Assembly (NCBI GenBank): GCA_020345805.1 | Contig: CP070772.1 | Span: 125,686-158,674 of the forward strand | DNA length: 32,989 nucleotides | Direction of reading: 5' to 3' | Source: Phycisphaerales bacterium | GTDB lineage: Bacteria; Planctomycetota; Phycisphaerae; Phycisphaerales; SM1A02 | In this document: positions 1 to 7,543 of the stretch, piece after piece | Layout of the letters: each line of letters begins with the position of its first letter | Numbering within the stretch: the stretch's first letter is position 1 | Position numbers and translations under genes: made by a program | The notes under the pieces: model-generated | Databases searched by the model: none | Told to the model about the DNA's origin: nothing | Seen by the model: only the letters and a program-made list of their open reading frames with translations

Positions 1-549
1 CACCTGGGTCATCAACTCATCTTCAAAAGAGTGATGGAGCGAGCCTCAGAAATTAGGGGAACCTCCCTTGTGTACACCTTTGAACCTCATCCCCTCAGAG
101 TGTTAGCTCCCGACAAAGCTCCGCCTCTGATTACCACGCTGAAAGAGAAGGCGGAAATGATCGAGGCAGCAGGAATAGACATTCTCATCTGTGAACCCTT
201 CACCAAGGATTTTGCCAACAAATCCCCCAAGAGCTTCATCGCAGAAACCCTGTGGGACCATATTCACATGAAGGAAGTCTTCGTGGGTCATGACTATGCC
301 TTTGGCAAGAATAGGGAAGGAACCATCGAGCTCCTCACGGAGATGGGTGCCCGGCTTGGGTTCAACGTAACGGTAGTGGACAATATTGAGGTTGATCACG
401 TTCCCGTCCGAAGCACGTACATCAGGGACGAGATTCTCCAAGGAAATGTGCGGCGGGCGGGGAGGCTCCTTGGGAGACAATATTCACTGCCTGGAATCGT
501 CGTTAGGGGAGCGCGGAGGAAGATAGGCTTTCCCACCGCCAACATCACC
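1..549 (+). CDS. ribF: Riboflavin kinase/FAD synthetase RibF, fragment cut at both ends
   Basis: RibF phosphorylates riboflavin to FMN and adenylates FMN to FAD in the cytosol. The reading frame is open from base 1. It begins with HLGHQ, the second half of the family's nucleotidyltransferase signature (GNFDGVHLGH), so the true start lies outside the window. FEPHP, GHDYAFGKNREG and the RSTYIRDEI segment follow in the order expected of the FAD synthetase domain. The riboflavin kinase domain then begins, and its IGFPTANI motif (520-546) is intact, but everything after it is lost. Downstream the frame runs to a stop at 717 through sequence that is the antisense of a bactofilin gene. GC is about 50% here by my line counts and about 70% past the junction. 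The protein style reminds me of Deltaproteobacteria-like anaerobes, which is a weak impression. It is a real gene fragment, probably not native to the rest of the contig. Confidence 0.85.
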
Positions 550-560
550 CAGGGCACGCG
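547..560. other. Chimeric junction between ribF and bactofilin
   Basis: RibF similarity on the + strand ends after the GFPTANI codons at 546. Bactofilin similarity on the - strand begins within a few bases. Neither gene reaches its natural end, and base composition jumps from about 50% to about 70% GC at the same place. An assembly or library chimera is the simplest reading. A real recombination point cannot be excluded from sequence alone. The exact breakpoint is uncertain by roughly ten bases. Confidence 0.75.
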
Positions 561-944
561 GACCACGCCGTCGAGGGTGGCGCCTTCGGCCATAAGGAGG
601 CGGCGACTTTGGAGCAGTGCGCCCTTCCAGCCGGCTTTGGGGCCGAGGGTCACGTCGCCGTCCGTCTCCACCGCCCCCTCCAGGGTTCCCAGGCACTCGA
701 TGCCCGTGCCGGACTGAATGATCTTCGCCACCACCCGGCCCTTGCGGGCGATCTTGATCTTGCCGCAGGTCTGTAGGTCGTTGACGGGCAGGTAGGATTT
801 GACCACGACGTCTTCGATCTTGATGGGCCGATTGCACCCGGGGCAGGTGGTGCTCATGGTGCGCGTGGAGACTTCGAACCGGTGTCCGCACAGGTAACAG
901 CGAACCTCACGCCTGGCGTTCGGTTTGGCCCTGGCCTTGGCCAT
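550..944 (-). CDS. Zinc-ribbon bactofilin-family protein, C-terminus lost
   Basis: This is a polymer-forming cytoskeletal (bactofilin, DUF583-type) protein with an N-terminal zinc ribbon. From the ATG at 944, residues C16-x2-C19 and C34-x2-C37 form a CxxC...CxxC metal site. After about residue 50 come short hydrophobic beta-helix turns (GIECLGTLEGAVETDGDV, then AEGATLDG) like those of the neighbouring bactofilin. The codons run into the ribF junction near 550, so the natural C-terminus is missing. A TTG at 986 would add 14 residues, but the ATG gives the expected start just before the ribbon. It lies 101 bases downstream of the complete bactofilin, so the pair is probably co-transcribed and may co-assemble. 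Family assignment is good. The role of the zinc ribbon is unknown. Confidence 0.75.
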
Positions 945-972
945 GAGCGTCTCTGGTGCAGGTAAGATGGCG

Positions 973-997
973 CGGCGGTCTGCCAACGAGACCGCCG
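973..997. other. Inverted repeat between the two bactofilin genes
   Basis: CGGCGGTC at 973-980 is a perfect complement of GACCGCCG at 990-997, giving an 8-bp stem and a 9-base loop. No T-run follows on either strand. It could be a weak terminator or a transcript-stabilising hairpin that sets the ratio of the two bactofilins. Confidence 0.4.
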
Positions 998-1045
998 GGC
1001 CGACGGTTCGGCGCTCCGGTTGCCCGGATCAGTCGAGGCCCAGGC

Positions 1046-1489
1046 CTACTTCTTGCCCGTGGCGACCGGTTCAGGTTGGCCGGACGCCTTGCCGGGCTCG
1101 GCCTTCGGCTTGACCTCAGTGGCGGAGGAGGCCTTGGCGCCGGCAGTGGCCTGACCGTTGAGCCCTATCCGGCAGTGGCCGTCAATGGAGGCTCCGTCAG
1201 CCATGCTCATGCGGGTGGCGGTGATGTCGCCGGTGATGGCGCCGGTAGGCTTGATCTCGATCCGCTCTCCGGCCTCGACATTGCCTTCAACGCGTCCTTC
1301 GATGGCCACCTCCTTGGCATTGATGGTTGCCTTGCACTTGGCGCCGTCGGCGATGTGGATCTTCCCCTTCGAGATGATGGATCCCTCGAAACTGCCCAGC
1401 ACCTTGGCCGCCGAATTGAAGGTGAGGTCGCCCTTGAAGCTGGCGTCGGGGCCGATGATTGTTCCGAAGTCCTGGCCTGAATCAGCCAT
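1046..1489 (-). CDS. Bactofilin (polymer-forming cytoskeletal protein)
   Basis: Bactofilins are small beta-helical proteins that polymerise without nucleotide into membrane-associated filaments used in cell shape, stalks and positioning of envelope enzymes. This 147-residue protein shows the family pattern: TIIGPDASFKGDLTF near the N-terminus, then six-residue turns rich in V, I and G through about residue 110 (GSFEGSIISKGKIHIADGA, VEGNVEAGERIEI). An Ala/Lys/Pro-rich tail that looks disordered ends in GKK. GGAGA lies about 9 bases before the ATG at 1489. The 230 bases upstream hold a TTGACG (1620-1615 on the - strand) and a TAGCAT (1594-1589), but their 20-base spacing makes a promoter doubtful. 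The gene sits directly upstream of the zinc-ribbon bactofilin. Confidence 0.9.
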   Translation of the reverse strand: MADSGQDFGTIIGPDASFKGDLTFNSAAKVLGSFEGSIISKGKIHIADGAKCKATINAKEVAIEGRVEGNVEAGERIEIKPTGAITGDITATRMSMADGASIDGHCRIGLNGQATAGAKASSATEVKPKAEPGKASGQPEPVATGKK

Positions 1490-1719
1490 GGTCGTGTCTC
1501 CGCGTGGTTGCGGTACTTGGAGCCGGTGGGCTCGGGAATGGACGGAGGCGGCAGACGGTACCTTGGCCGCCTCCCGGCGGAAACGGGCATGCTAGCGAAA
1601 CGCCGGTGAGGAGGCGTCAAACCGCGGTTCAGAGGTGTGGGCAAATGGTGGATATGTGCCTTGATTACCGGGCCCAAGGGCGTTTTTGACGCGATAAGGG
1701 CCATCGCGGCCGGGGGAGG

Positions 1720-2061
1720 TCAGAACACCTTTGCCCCCAGCGGCACCTCCCGCTGCGGCTCCAGCAGCACCACCCGCCCGGTCTCGTCCGGCACCCCCAT
1801 CACCAGCACCTCGGACTTGAAGCCGGCGATCCGGCGGGAGCCCAGATTGACCGCCGCAATGACCAGCCGCCCGGTCAGATCCTCAGCACTGTAGAGATCA
1901 ACGATTTGTGCGCTGGATTGCCTCACGCCCAGGCCTTCGGGTGGCTCACCCAGATCGACCCACATCTTGTACGACGGTTTGCGTGCCGCTTCATTCGCCT
2001 CGCAGCGCACAATGCGACCGACACGCATGTCCAGGGTCTGGAAGGCTTCAACCGGGTCCAC
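1720..2061 (-). CDS. csaA: CsaA-type tRNA-binding domain protein
   Basis: CsaA is a small dimeric OB-fold protein of about 110 residues that binds tRNA and has been described as a secretion-related chaperone in Bacillus. This 113-residue protein matches the whole family length: FQTLDMRVGRIV at the start, RKPSYKMWVDLGE, then QSSAQIVDLY, LIGR-like LTGRLVIAAVNLGSRRIAGF, and SEVLVMGVPDE before the PLGAKVF end. The start is a GTG at 2061 with GGAGG seven bases upstream. It begins 3 bases after the glyQS stop, so the two are one transcriptional unit. Linking a free tRNA-binding domain to a tRNA synthetase gene suggests a tRNA-handling role here, which is inference. Confidence 0.9.
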   Translation of the reverse strand: MDPVEAFQTLDMRVGRIVRCEANEAARKPSYKMWVDLGEPPEGLGVRQSSAQIVDLYSAEDLTGRLVIAAVNLGSRRIAGFKSEVLVMGVPDETGRVVLLEPQREVPLGAKVF

Positions 2062-2064
2062 CGA

Positions 2065-3735
2065 TCATCCTCCGATCCTGTCGGCCAGGAATGCCGCGAC
2101 CCTGTCGATGCTGATGCGATCCTGGGCCGCGGTGTCGCGCTCGCGCCAGGTGACCGTGTTGTTCTCGAGCGTTTCGCTGTCAATCGTGAAGCAATACGGT
2201 GTGCCCCCTTCGTCCATTCTTGCGTAGCGCTTGCCGATGGACTGCTTCACGTCGAACTGCACCGCGTACTTCCTGCGAAGATCGTCGTACAACTTCCTCG
2301 CGACCTCCGGCATACCGTCCTTGTTCACCAGGGGGAACACAGCGCATTGAATCGGCGCCATCCGGGGGTGGAAGTTCATCACGTACTTGCTGCCCTTGCG
2401 CTCCGGCGTGGGGGTGAACGCCTCGCACAGAAGGGCCAGCACGCCGCGGCTCAGACCCGCGGAGGGCTCGATCACGTAGGGGAAATAGTGCTCGTTGCGC
2501 TCCTGGTCGAAGTACTTGAGCTTCGCGCCGGAATACTCCTCGTGCTGGCGGAGATCGAAATCGGTGCGGTCGGCCACGCCCTCCAGCTCGCCGTAGCCGG
2601 GGTAGGTGAAGGGGAAGCGATACTCGACATCGAAGCAGCCGCAGCCCTGCTTGGCGTAGTGGGCCAGCTCATCGTTCTCGTGCTCGCGCATCTGGAGATT
2701 GGCGTCGGTGAGGCCGATGCTCTTCCACCAGTTCTTGCGCACCTCGCACCAGAACTCGTACCACTTTCTCGCATCCTCCGGCGGGCAGAACCACTCGATC
2801 TCCATCTGCTCGAACTCGCGGGAGCGGAAGATGAAGTTGCGGGGTGTGACTTCGTTGCGGAATGCCTTGCCGATCTGGGCGATGCCGAAGGGCACCTTGA
2901 CCCGCATGGTGTCGAGGACGTTCTTGTAGTTGAGAAAGATCCCCTGGGCGGTTTCGGGGCGGAGGTATGCGACATTGTCCTCGCCTGAAGTTGCCCCGAC
3001 GAACGTCCTGAACATCAGGTTGAATTGACGTGGCTCTGTTAAGACACCCATCTTGGACGAGTAAGGCGATGGGATTTGATCCGGCTGATTGCGAATGTCG
3101 TCAACCGGGATCAGCTCAAGCTGTATTTGCCCTCGATTGCCATTCGGATCCTCAATATCGGCGATGAGAATTCGTTTCGGATCACGCAAATGACCCCGGA
3201 ATGGAGATGTGATTCGCAGCGGTTTGAGTAACTTCTTGTCATCCAGCAACGTCTGCGCGGCCTCGCCAGCAGTCGAAGCGATGATGGTTCGATCTGGGCT
3301 GAAGAACCGTTCTTCCCGTTCCTCTGCGGACAACTCAGGCCTGTCACCTATACCTATCCAAGCACCGACCAGCTGATCCGCGCGAAACCTCTGCTTGGTT
3401 TCCGTATCATCCACCATCGGATCATTGAACCCTTCGACATGGCCGGAAGCGGCCCAGGTCTTCGGATGCTGGATGATGGCGCTGTCGACGCCGAGGATCG
3501 ACAGCGGCTCGCCGTCCGGTCCCGCAGGCGGCGATTTGACCATGTCGTTCCACCAGGCGTCGCGGAGGTTGTTCTTCAGCTCCGTGCCCAGCGGGCCGTA
3601 GTCCCAGAAGCCGTTGATCCCGTCGTAGATCTCCGAAGCGGGGAAGATGAAGCCGCGCCTCTTGCACAGGGCGACCAGCTCGTCCATGGACTTGGCGGGG
3701 TTATCGGTGGTGTCGGCGGGGGGATTTTGGCTCAT
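2065..3735 (-). CDS. glyQS: Glycyl-tRNA synthetase, single-chain dimeric type
   Basis: This is a class II synthetase that charges tRNA-Gly with glycine using ATP, of the single-chain type rather than the alpha2-beta2 type. With the ATG at 3735 it has 556 residues. Conserved blocks are GFWDYGPLGTELKNN near the N-terminus, LTEPRQFNLMF, YLRPETAQGIF, motif 2 around FRNEVTPRNFIFRSREFEQM, and a C-terminal anticodon-binding domain with PIQCAVFPL and GTPYCFTID. Odd points: the segment between about residues 112 and 232 (roughly 3040-3400) is unlike the usual family sequence; the CxxC zinc pair normally found after DPxVD is replaced by DTET; and GC falls to about 50% there against about 62-65% in lines on either side. 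The catalytic motifs are intact, so it is probably functional. No clear ribosome-binding site precedes the ATG. csaA follows after 3 bases. Confidence 0.93.
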   Translation of the reverse strand: MSQNPPADTTDNPAKSMDELVALCKRRGFIFPASEIYDGINGFWDYGPLGTELKNNLRDAWWNDMVKSPPAGPDGEPLSILGVDSAIIQHPKTWAASGHVEGFNDPMVDDTETKQRFRADQLVGAWIGIGDRPELSAEEREERFFSPDRTIIASTAGEAAQTLLDDKKLLKPLRITSPFRGHLRDPKRILIADIEDPNGNRGQIQLELIPVDDIRNQPDQIPSPYSSKMGVLTEPRQFNLMFRTFVGATSGEDNVAYLRPETAQGIFLNYKNVLDTMRVKVPFGIAQIGKAFRNEVTPRNFIFRSREFEQMEIEWFCPPEDARKWYEFWCEVRKNWWKSIGLTDANLQMREHENDELAHYAKQGCGCFDVEYRFPFTYPGYGELEGVADRTDFDLRQHEEYSGAKLKYFDQERNEHYFPYVIEPSAGLSRGVLALLCEAFTPTPERKGSKYVMNFHPRMAPIQCAVFPLVNKDGMPEVARKLYDDLRRKYAVQFDVKQSIGKRYARMDEGGTPYCFTIDSETLENNTVTWRERDTAAQDRISIDRVAAFLADRIGG

Positions 3736-3847
3736 GGGGGGATCGTAGCGGGCTGCGGATGAGGGTGAAAGTGCGATGGGGCGGCCAAAGGGTATGGCCC
3801 GTCGCCGGTCGGCGGCTAGAATCCCGGCGATTCCGGAGGCCCCTCGC

Positions 3848-4276
3848 ATGTTGCGTGACGACCGGCTCAAGACGGCTGTCTGCCTTCTGCTGCTGCTGAC
3901 CTCGGCGCTGTACTGCTGTCCGCGCCGGGTGTGGCTGCCGGGGAGCGAGGCGACCGGCAGGCAAGCTCACGTCGCGGCGCGTGTGCAGCAGGCCGAGCGA
4001 TGTCCGTGTGACGCGGGGCCCGAAGGGGGGTGCAACGAAGGCACGGGCAGCGAGCCGCAAGAGGACCGGCCGCGCTGCCAGGACTGCCGCGGCGAGCGAT
4101 TCGGTCCGCAGATCAGGTCGGGGGCGGAGCGGGACATGTTCGCCCTGCCGCACGTGGCGGTGATGGCGGTGAAGGCGCCCCTGAGGCCGACGTCGATGTA
4201 CCTGGCGATTCGCGAGGCAGAGCGATCGCGGCCGCCGGGGACACTGTTCCACCTGGGTTGTCTGCTGCTGGTGTAG
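3848..4276 (+). CDS. Cys-rich exported or membrane-anchored protein of unknown function
   Basis: I do not recognise this 142-residue family. The chosen ATG at 3848 is followed by a typical export signal or single anchor (basic start, then AVCLLLLLTSALYCC). The middle part holds two cysteine pairs, CPC near residue 53 and CQDC near residue 80, embedded in a Glu/Gly/Arg-rich linker that looks disordered. It ends in a short hydrophobic stretch (LGCLLLV). It lies on the same strand upstream of a heavy-metal-binding lipoprotein and an outer-membrane channel-like protein, so a metal-related envelope role is plausible but unproven. It is divergent from glyQS, with 112 bases between the starts that presumably hold both promoters. 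Confidence 0.6.
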   Translation: MLRDDRLKTAVCLLLLLTSALYCCPRRVWLPGSEATGRQAHVAARVQQAERCPCDAGPEGGCNEGTGSEPQEDRPRCQDCRGERFGPQIRSGAERDMFALPHVAVMAVKAPLRPTSMYLAIREAERSRPPGTLFHLGCLLLV

Positions 4277-4409
4277 AGATAAGCCGCGCGGCAGATCGTC
4301 CCCTCGGGGACGCGTGAACCTCTTCAGGATTCAACGAAACCAGGACGGCCGATCCGATCGCGGGCGCTTGATGCCCCGATCACGATGCGGCCGCCAAAGG
4401 AGACAAACC

Positions 4410-4793
4410 ATGCGGAACACACTTCCGATGTTCTTGCTGATCGCCGCTGTCGGGGTGATGCCGGGGGCTCTGGCGGGTTGCGAGACCACGCAGACCGCCT
4501 CGTCGGCCGACCGCCAGGCGTCAGGCGGTGCGGCGCAGCTTGACGCAGGCGCCGCCGGCGCCGAGATGATCGTTTACGGAATGACCTGCCCGTTCTGCGC
4601 GACCAACCTGGAGAAGAGCCTGACCTCGCTCGACGGCGTTGAGAAGGTCCAGATCGACCTGAACACCGGCCGTGTCGTCGTGCAGTTCGGTTCGGCTCAT
4701 CCGACGGAGGCCGATCTGCGCAAGGCGGTGGCGGACAGCGGGTTCACCCTGCACGAGATCCGCCTGCATCAGCCGGCAGGGAGGGCGGGGTGA
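4410..4793 (+). CDS. Lipoprotein with heavy-metal-associated (HMA, CopZ/MerP-like) domain
   Basis: This 127-residue protein should bind a soft metal such as Cu(I) or Hg(II) at the cell envelope. The ATG at 4410 has a strong AAAGGAG eight bases upstream. Residues 1-23 are a lipoprotein signal ending in the lipobox LAGC, so C24 would be lipidated. After an Ala/Gly-rich linker, an HMA ferredoxin-like fold begins near residue 52 with the metal site GMTCPFC (C60 and C63) and continues through VEKVQIDLNTGRVVVQF to the end. HMA domains usually pass metal to a P-type ATPase or transporter; none is seen here. The stop overlaps the next start (TGATG), so translation is probably coupled to the channel-like protein. 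The metal is not identifiable from sequence. Confidence 0.85.
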   Translation: MRNTLPMFLLIAAVGVMPGALAGCETTQTASSADRQASGGAAQLDAGAAGAEMIVYGMTCPFCATNLEKSLTSLDGVEKVQIDLNTGRVVVQFGSAHPTEADLRKAVADSGFTLHEIRLHQPAGRAG

Positions 4794-5611
4794 TGATCTT
4801 CAGAAGACAGCTTCCCCTCGCCGGACTGGCGGTTCTGGCCGCGCTGGTCGCTTCACTTCCGGCCCGCGGGCAGGAGGCCATCAACTTCGACAGCGCCCTG
4901 CAGCCCTCGGCGGGAGCGACGATTATTCGTCAGCAGCTGCGATACATGACCGCGGAGATGCCGGGCATGAACCGCGAGATCGAGCAGTACCGGGCCGCGA
5001 CGACCATCGTGCACGGGCTGAACGCCGATTTCACCTTGATGTTCAACGCTCCCATCTTGTTCCGCGAGATCACCGACAACAACACCGGTATGAAGCACCG
5101 CGATGAGGGGTTCGGAGACCCCCGCGTGGTGGGCAAGTGGCGGCTGTTCCTCAAGGACACCGGACCGACCGACACCCTAAGGCTGAGCCTTCTGACGGGA
5201 ATGGAGGTTCGCAGCGGCGACAGCGACTTCAGCAGCGATTCCCATGATCCGCTGCTGGGCCTGGTCTTCACCCAGTCGATTGGCAGGCACGGAATCAACG
5301 CCGCCGGACTGTGGAAGTTCAACACCGGCGGCGGCGATCCGGACCTGTTTCGCTACGACGCCGCCTACGTCTATCGCCTCGCGCCCGAGGAATTCTCTAT
5401 CGGGAACTCCACCGCCTGGTTCGGGGTGCTGGAGCTGAACGGCTGGCACGAGACGAACGGGGATAACGAGCTGTTCCTCTCGCCCGGCGTGCAGTACGTG
5501 ACCAGCCGATGGGCGCTGGAGGGGACGGTCCAGATTCCGATCTGGCAGGATCTGGATGCCCGGGCCGAGCGTGATTTCATCGTCGGCCTGAGCCTGAGGC
5601 TGCGGTTCTAG
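4793..5611 (+). CDS. Outer-membrane beta-barrel protein (phenol MetA-pathway/transporter-like)
   Basis: This protein of about 272 residues has a cleavable signal (hydrophobic to about residue 25, then ARGQ) and alternating-residue beta-strands through to a terminal aromatic (LSLRLRF), the classic outer-membrane barrel end. Length and strand pattern resemble the family annotated as putative MetA-pathway-of-phenol-degradation or transporter proteins (PF13557-like). These are often found beside metal or hydrophobic-compound genes, and phenol itself is not implied. ATG at 4793 overlaps the lipoprotein stop by one base; a GTG at 4790 is the alternative. A purine-rich stretch (GGGAGGGCGGGG) lies just upstream as ribosome-binding site. 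Together with the lipoprotein it suggests efflux or sensing of a metal across the outer membrane. Confidence 0.65.
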   Translation: MIFRRQLPLAGLAVLAALVASLPARGQEAINFDSALQPSAGATIIRQQLRYMTAEMPGMNREIEQYRAATTIVHGLNADFTLMFNAPILFREITDNNTGMKHRDEGFGDPRVVGKWRLFLKDTGPTDTLRLSLLTGMEVRSGDSDFSSDSHDPLLGLVFTQSIGRHGINAAGLWKFNTGGGDPDLFRYDAAYVYRLAPEEFSIGNSTAWFGVLELNGWHETNGDNELFLSPGVQYVTSRWALEGTVQIPIWQDLDARAERDFIVGLSLRLRF

Positions 5612-5640
5612 CCGAATCAGATCGTGTTTCAACAGCTATT

Positions 5641-5670
5641 AGCGCGGTCGGCCGAAAGGTCGGCCGCGTT
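5641..5670. terminator. GAAA-loop hairpin between convergent genes
   Basis: Bases 5643-5653 pair with 5658-5668 through 11 pairs (two G-U) around a GAAA tetraloop, extended by A-T and G-T at 5641-5642 with 5669-5670. It sits between the channel-like gene (+) and pdxA (-), which converge here, and could end both transcripts. It lacks a long T-run. Confidence 0.6.
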
Positions 5671-5690
5671 CTCATGCTGCAGGCGGGTAT

Positions 5691-6773
5691 TTACATGGCG
5701 CGTTCGGCGGCGCTTGCCGACCCCACCGCGGCGGCGGCGATGCGGTTGGCCGCCAGGTTCACGGCCAGCTCCACCGCGGCGGTCATCGAGCCGGCGCTGG
5801 CCTTGTTCTTCCCCGCGATGTCGAAGGCGGTGCCGTGGTCCGGGCTGGTGCGGATGATGGGAAGGCCCAACGTCCAGTTCACCGCCTTGTCCCAGCCCAG
5901 CAGCTTGACGGGTATCAAACCCTGATCGTGGTACATCGCCACCACGAGGTCGTAATCACCCGCGGCGGCGTCGATGAAGACGGTATCGGCGGGGAAAGGT
6001 CCCGAAACATCGATCCCCGAGTTGCGGGCCATCTCCATCGCCGGCCGGATCAGGCGCTCCTCCTCGTCCCCGAACGCCCCATCCTCCCCGGCGTGGGGAT
6101 TCAGGCCGGCGACCGCAATGCGGGGCTTGTCGATTCCCAGGTCCCGGCATGCCTGATGGCCCAGGTCGATCGGATCGAACACCCTGCCGATCGTCAGCAC
6201 GTCCCGCAGCTTGGTCAGCGGAATGTGCGTGGTGGCGAGGGCCACTTTCAGACGGGGTGAGGTGAACATCATCACGTGCCGGCGCGTCTTGCAGCGATGA
6301 GCCAGAAGCTCGGTATGGCCGGGCCAGTTGAAGCCGGCCAGCCGCCAGGACTCCTTGCTGATGGGGCCGGTAACGATCGCGTCGGCGTGTCGGGCGTGAT
6401 CGGCCGGCAGCAGGGCGTCGGCGATGGCGTCCTCGACGAAAGTCTTCGACGATTGGCCGCTCAGCTTCGTCGGGTGGCGGGGTGCGGTGATCAGGCCGTC
6501 GTACTCGTCGTAGTCCAGCACCACCACGTCATCGTGAATCGGCCGCTCTGTCCGATCCGAATCGTGCTGTACCCGAAACCAGAAGGGATCGATCTCGATC
6601 TGATCGGCGGCGTAGGTGACGATCTCATTCAGTCCATAAACGACGAAGCGCGCCTGGCGGCGGATCTTTCGATCCGCCAGCGCCTTTACGATTACTTCAG
6701 GTCCAATCCCCGCCGGATCGCCCAGGGTGATGGCGATGACGGGCTTTCGTGGTTTGGCCGGTTTATCGCTCAC
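5691..6773 (-). CDS. pdxA: 4-hydroxythreonine-4-phosphate dehydrogenase PdxA
   Basis: PdxA oxidises 4-phosphohydroxy-L-threonine with NAD in the DXP-dependent vitamin B6 pathway. The 360-residue protein from the GTG at 6773 is slightly longer than the usual ~330. It shows VIAITLGDPAGIGPEV near the N-terminus, GPISKESW, and PGHTE. The three metal-ligand histidines lie at H183 (TTHIPL), H227 (LNPHAGEDG) and H282 (YHDQGL), with the spacing seen in the E. coli enzyme. RTSPDHGTAFDIAGK closes the active site. No ATG fits the start and no ribosome-binding site is evident. The GTG sits at the foot of a 9-bp inverted repeat. It follows yceH by 76 bases on the same strand. PdxA-like paralogs act in phthalate-type catabolism, but nothing nearby supports that here. 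Confidence 0.93.
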   Translation of the reverse strand: MSDKPAKPRKPVIAITLGDPAGIGPEVIVKALADRKIRRQARFVVYGLNEIVTYAADQIEIDPFWFRVQHDSDRTERPIHDDVVVLDYDEYDGLITAPRHPTKLSGQSSKTFVEDAIADALLPADHARHADAIVTGPISKESWRLAGFNWPGHTELLAHRCKTRRHVMMFTSPRLKVALATTHIPLTKLRDVLTIGRVFDPIDLGHQACRDLGIDKPRIAVAGLNPHAGEDGAFGDEEERLIRPAMEMARNSGIDVSGPFPADTVFIDAAAGDYDLVVAMYHDQGLIPVKLLGWDKAVNWTLGLPIIRTSPDHGTAFDIAGKNKASAGSMTAAVELAVNLAANRIAAAAVGSASAAERAM

Positions 6774-6797
6774 GGCACCGCGATTGTAGCGGTGCCG
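6773..6797 (-). promoter_or_regulatory. Inverted repeat overlapping the pdxA start
   Basis: CGGCACCGC (6773-6781) and GCGGTGCCG (6789-6797) form a perfect 9-bp stem with a 7-base loop. On the - strand the loop contains TACAAT, a good -10 hexamer, and the last stem base is the first base of the GTG start. It may be an operator, a start-occluding RNA hairpin or the yceH terminator. Confidence 0.4.
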
Positions 6798-6849
6798 CTC
6801 CGATCGAGCCTTTGGCGCGTCATGTTGCCCTGCGTCGGCCTGAATCGGG

Positions 6850-7500
6850 CTACACCGTCTCCCCGAGCACCGTCTCGATCCGCTGAAGCGCCTTCCGCAG
6901 ATCGGCCACATCTGCCTCCAGCCGTTCGATGCGCTGGACGAGGTCCGAATCAGGCGTGCCCGGCGTTTCACCAGCATTCTGCGAAACGACTGCGTCGGCG
7001 GGATGCAGCTCGGGGCACAGGAGCTGGCCGTACCTCTCCGCCCGGCTGCCGGGGCTCGGCTGCAACCTCTGAACCAGCGGCTCTTCCCGCTCCATCAGGT
7101 TCTTCAGCAGGTTTGAGACCACTTCCAGCGATTCCAACGGATGCATGCGCGACGCCCGGCCGCGCAGCTCGCCGACCGTCTGCGGGCCGCGCAGGAGCAG
7201 CTCGGCCAGCACGACCAGGTCGCTGGTGGATATATCCAGCACATCCCTGGTCACATGCCGGTACTTGGCCACCCGGCTGCTGCTGAGCATGACTTCTCTG
7301 ACCATGTTCTTGGCGCGAAGCCCGTCCACCGCGGTCAGCACCGCCGATTCGGTCAGGTTCGTCACCGGCAGGCGGTTGCTGTGCTGGTTGGCCCCGTTCA
7401 ACAGGGCGTTGAGCGACAGGGGATACTGTCCCGGCGTGGTCTGGGCCTTCTCGATCAGTACGCCGAGGACGCGGCATTCGTCGGGAGTGAGCGTGTCCAT
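6850..7500 (-). CDS. yceH: YceH family protein (DUF480)
   Basis: This is a 216-residue member of the YceH/DUF480 family, made of two winged-helix domains and of unknown biological role. The diagnostic N-terminal block is clear: LTPDECRVLGVLIEKAQTTP, then YPLSLNALLNGANQ and NRLPVTNLTE. The second wing carries VVLAELLLRGPQTVGELRGR and MHPLESLEVV. The last ~35 residues (LVQRIERLEADVADLRKAL) form a short coiled coil that may drive dimerisation. The winged-helix fold suggests DNA binding, which is inference. The ATG is at 7500. The - strand TACAAT at 7543-7538 is a candidate -10 about 38 bases upstream. pdxA follows on the same strand. Confidence 0.92.
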   Translation of the reverse strand: MDTLTPDECRVLGVLIEKAQTTPGQYPLSLNALLNGANQHSNRLPVTNLTESAVLTAVDGLRAKNMVREVMLSSSRVAKYRHVTRDVLDISTSDLVVLAELLLRGPQTVGELRGRASRMHPLESLEVVSNLLKNLMEREEPLVQRLQPSPGSRAERYGQLLCPELHPADAVVSQNAGETPGTPDSDLVQRIERLEADVADLRKALQRIETVLGETV

Positions 7501-7537
7501 GGACAGAAGTCTAGCGAGATCGGGGGCTAGCCGTGTG

Positions 7538-7543
7538 ATTGTA
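7538..7543 (-). promoter_or_regulatory. Candidate -10 element for yceH
   Basis: TACAAT on the - strand (five of six bases of the consensus) lies 38 bases before the yceH ATG. I see no good -35 at the expected distance, so this is tentative. Confidence 0.3.

Noticed and set aside
396..550. Continuation of the - strand bactofilin frame past the junction
   Set aside because: These codons are the antisense of ribF and carry no bactofilin turns, so they are not native protein.
1906..2988. Open 360-residue frame on the + strand
   Set aside because: It is the antisense of glyQS, in GC-rich sequence that leaves the opposite frame open. The - strand has all synthetase motifs.
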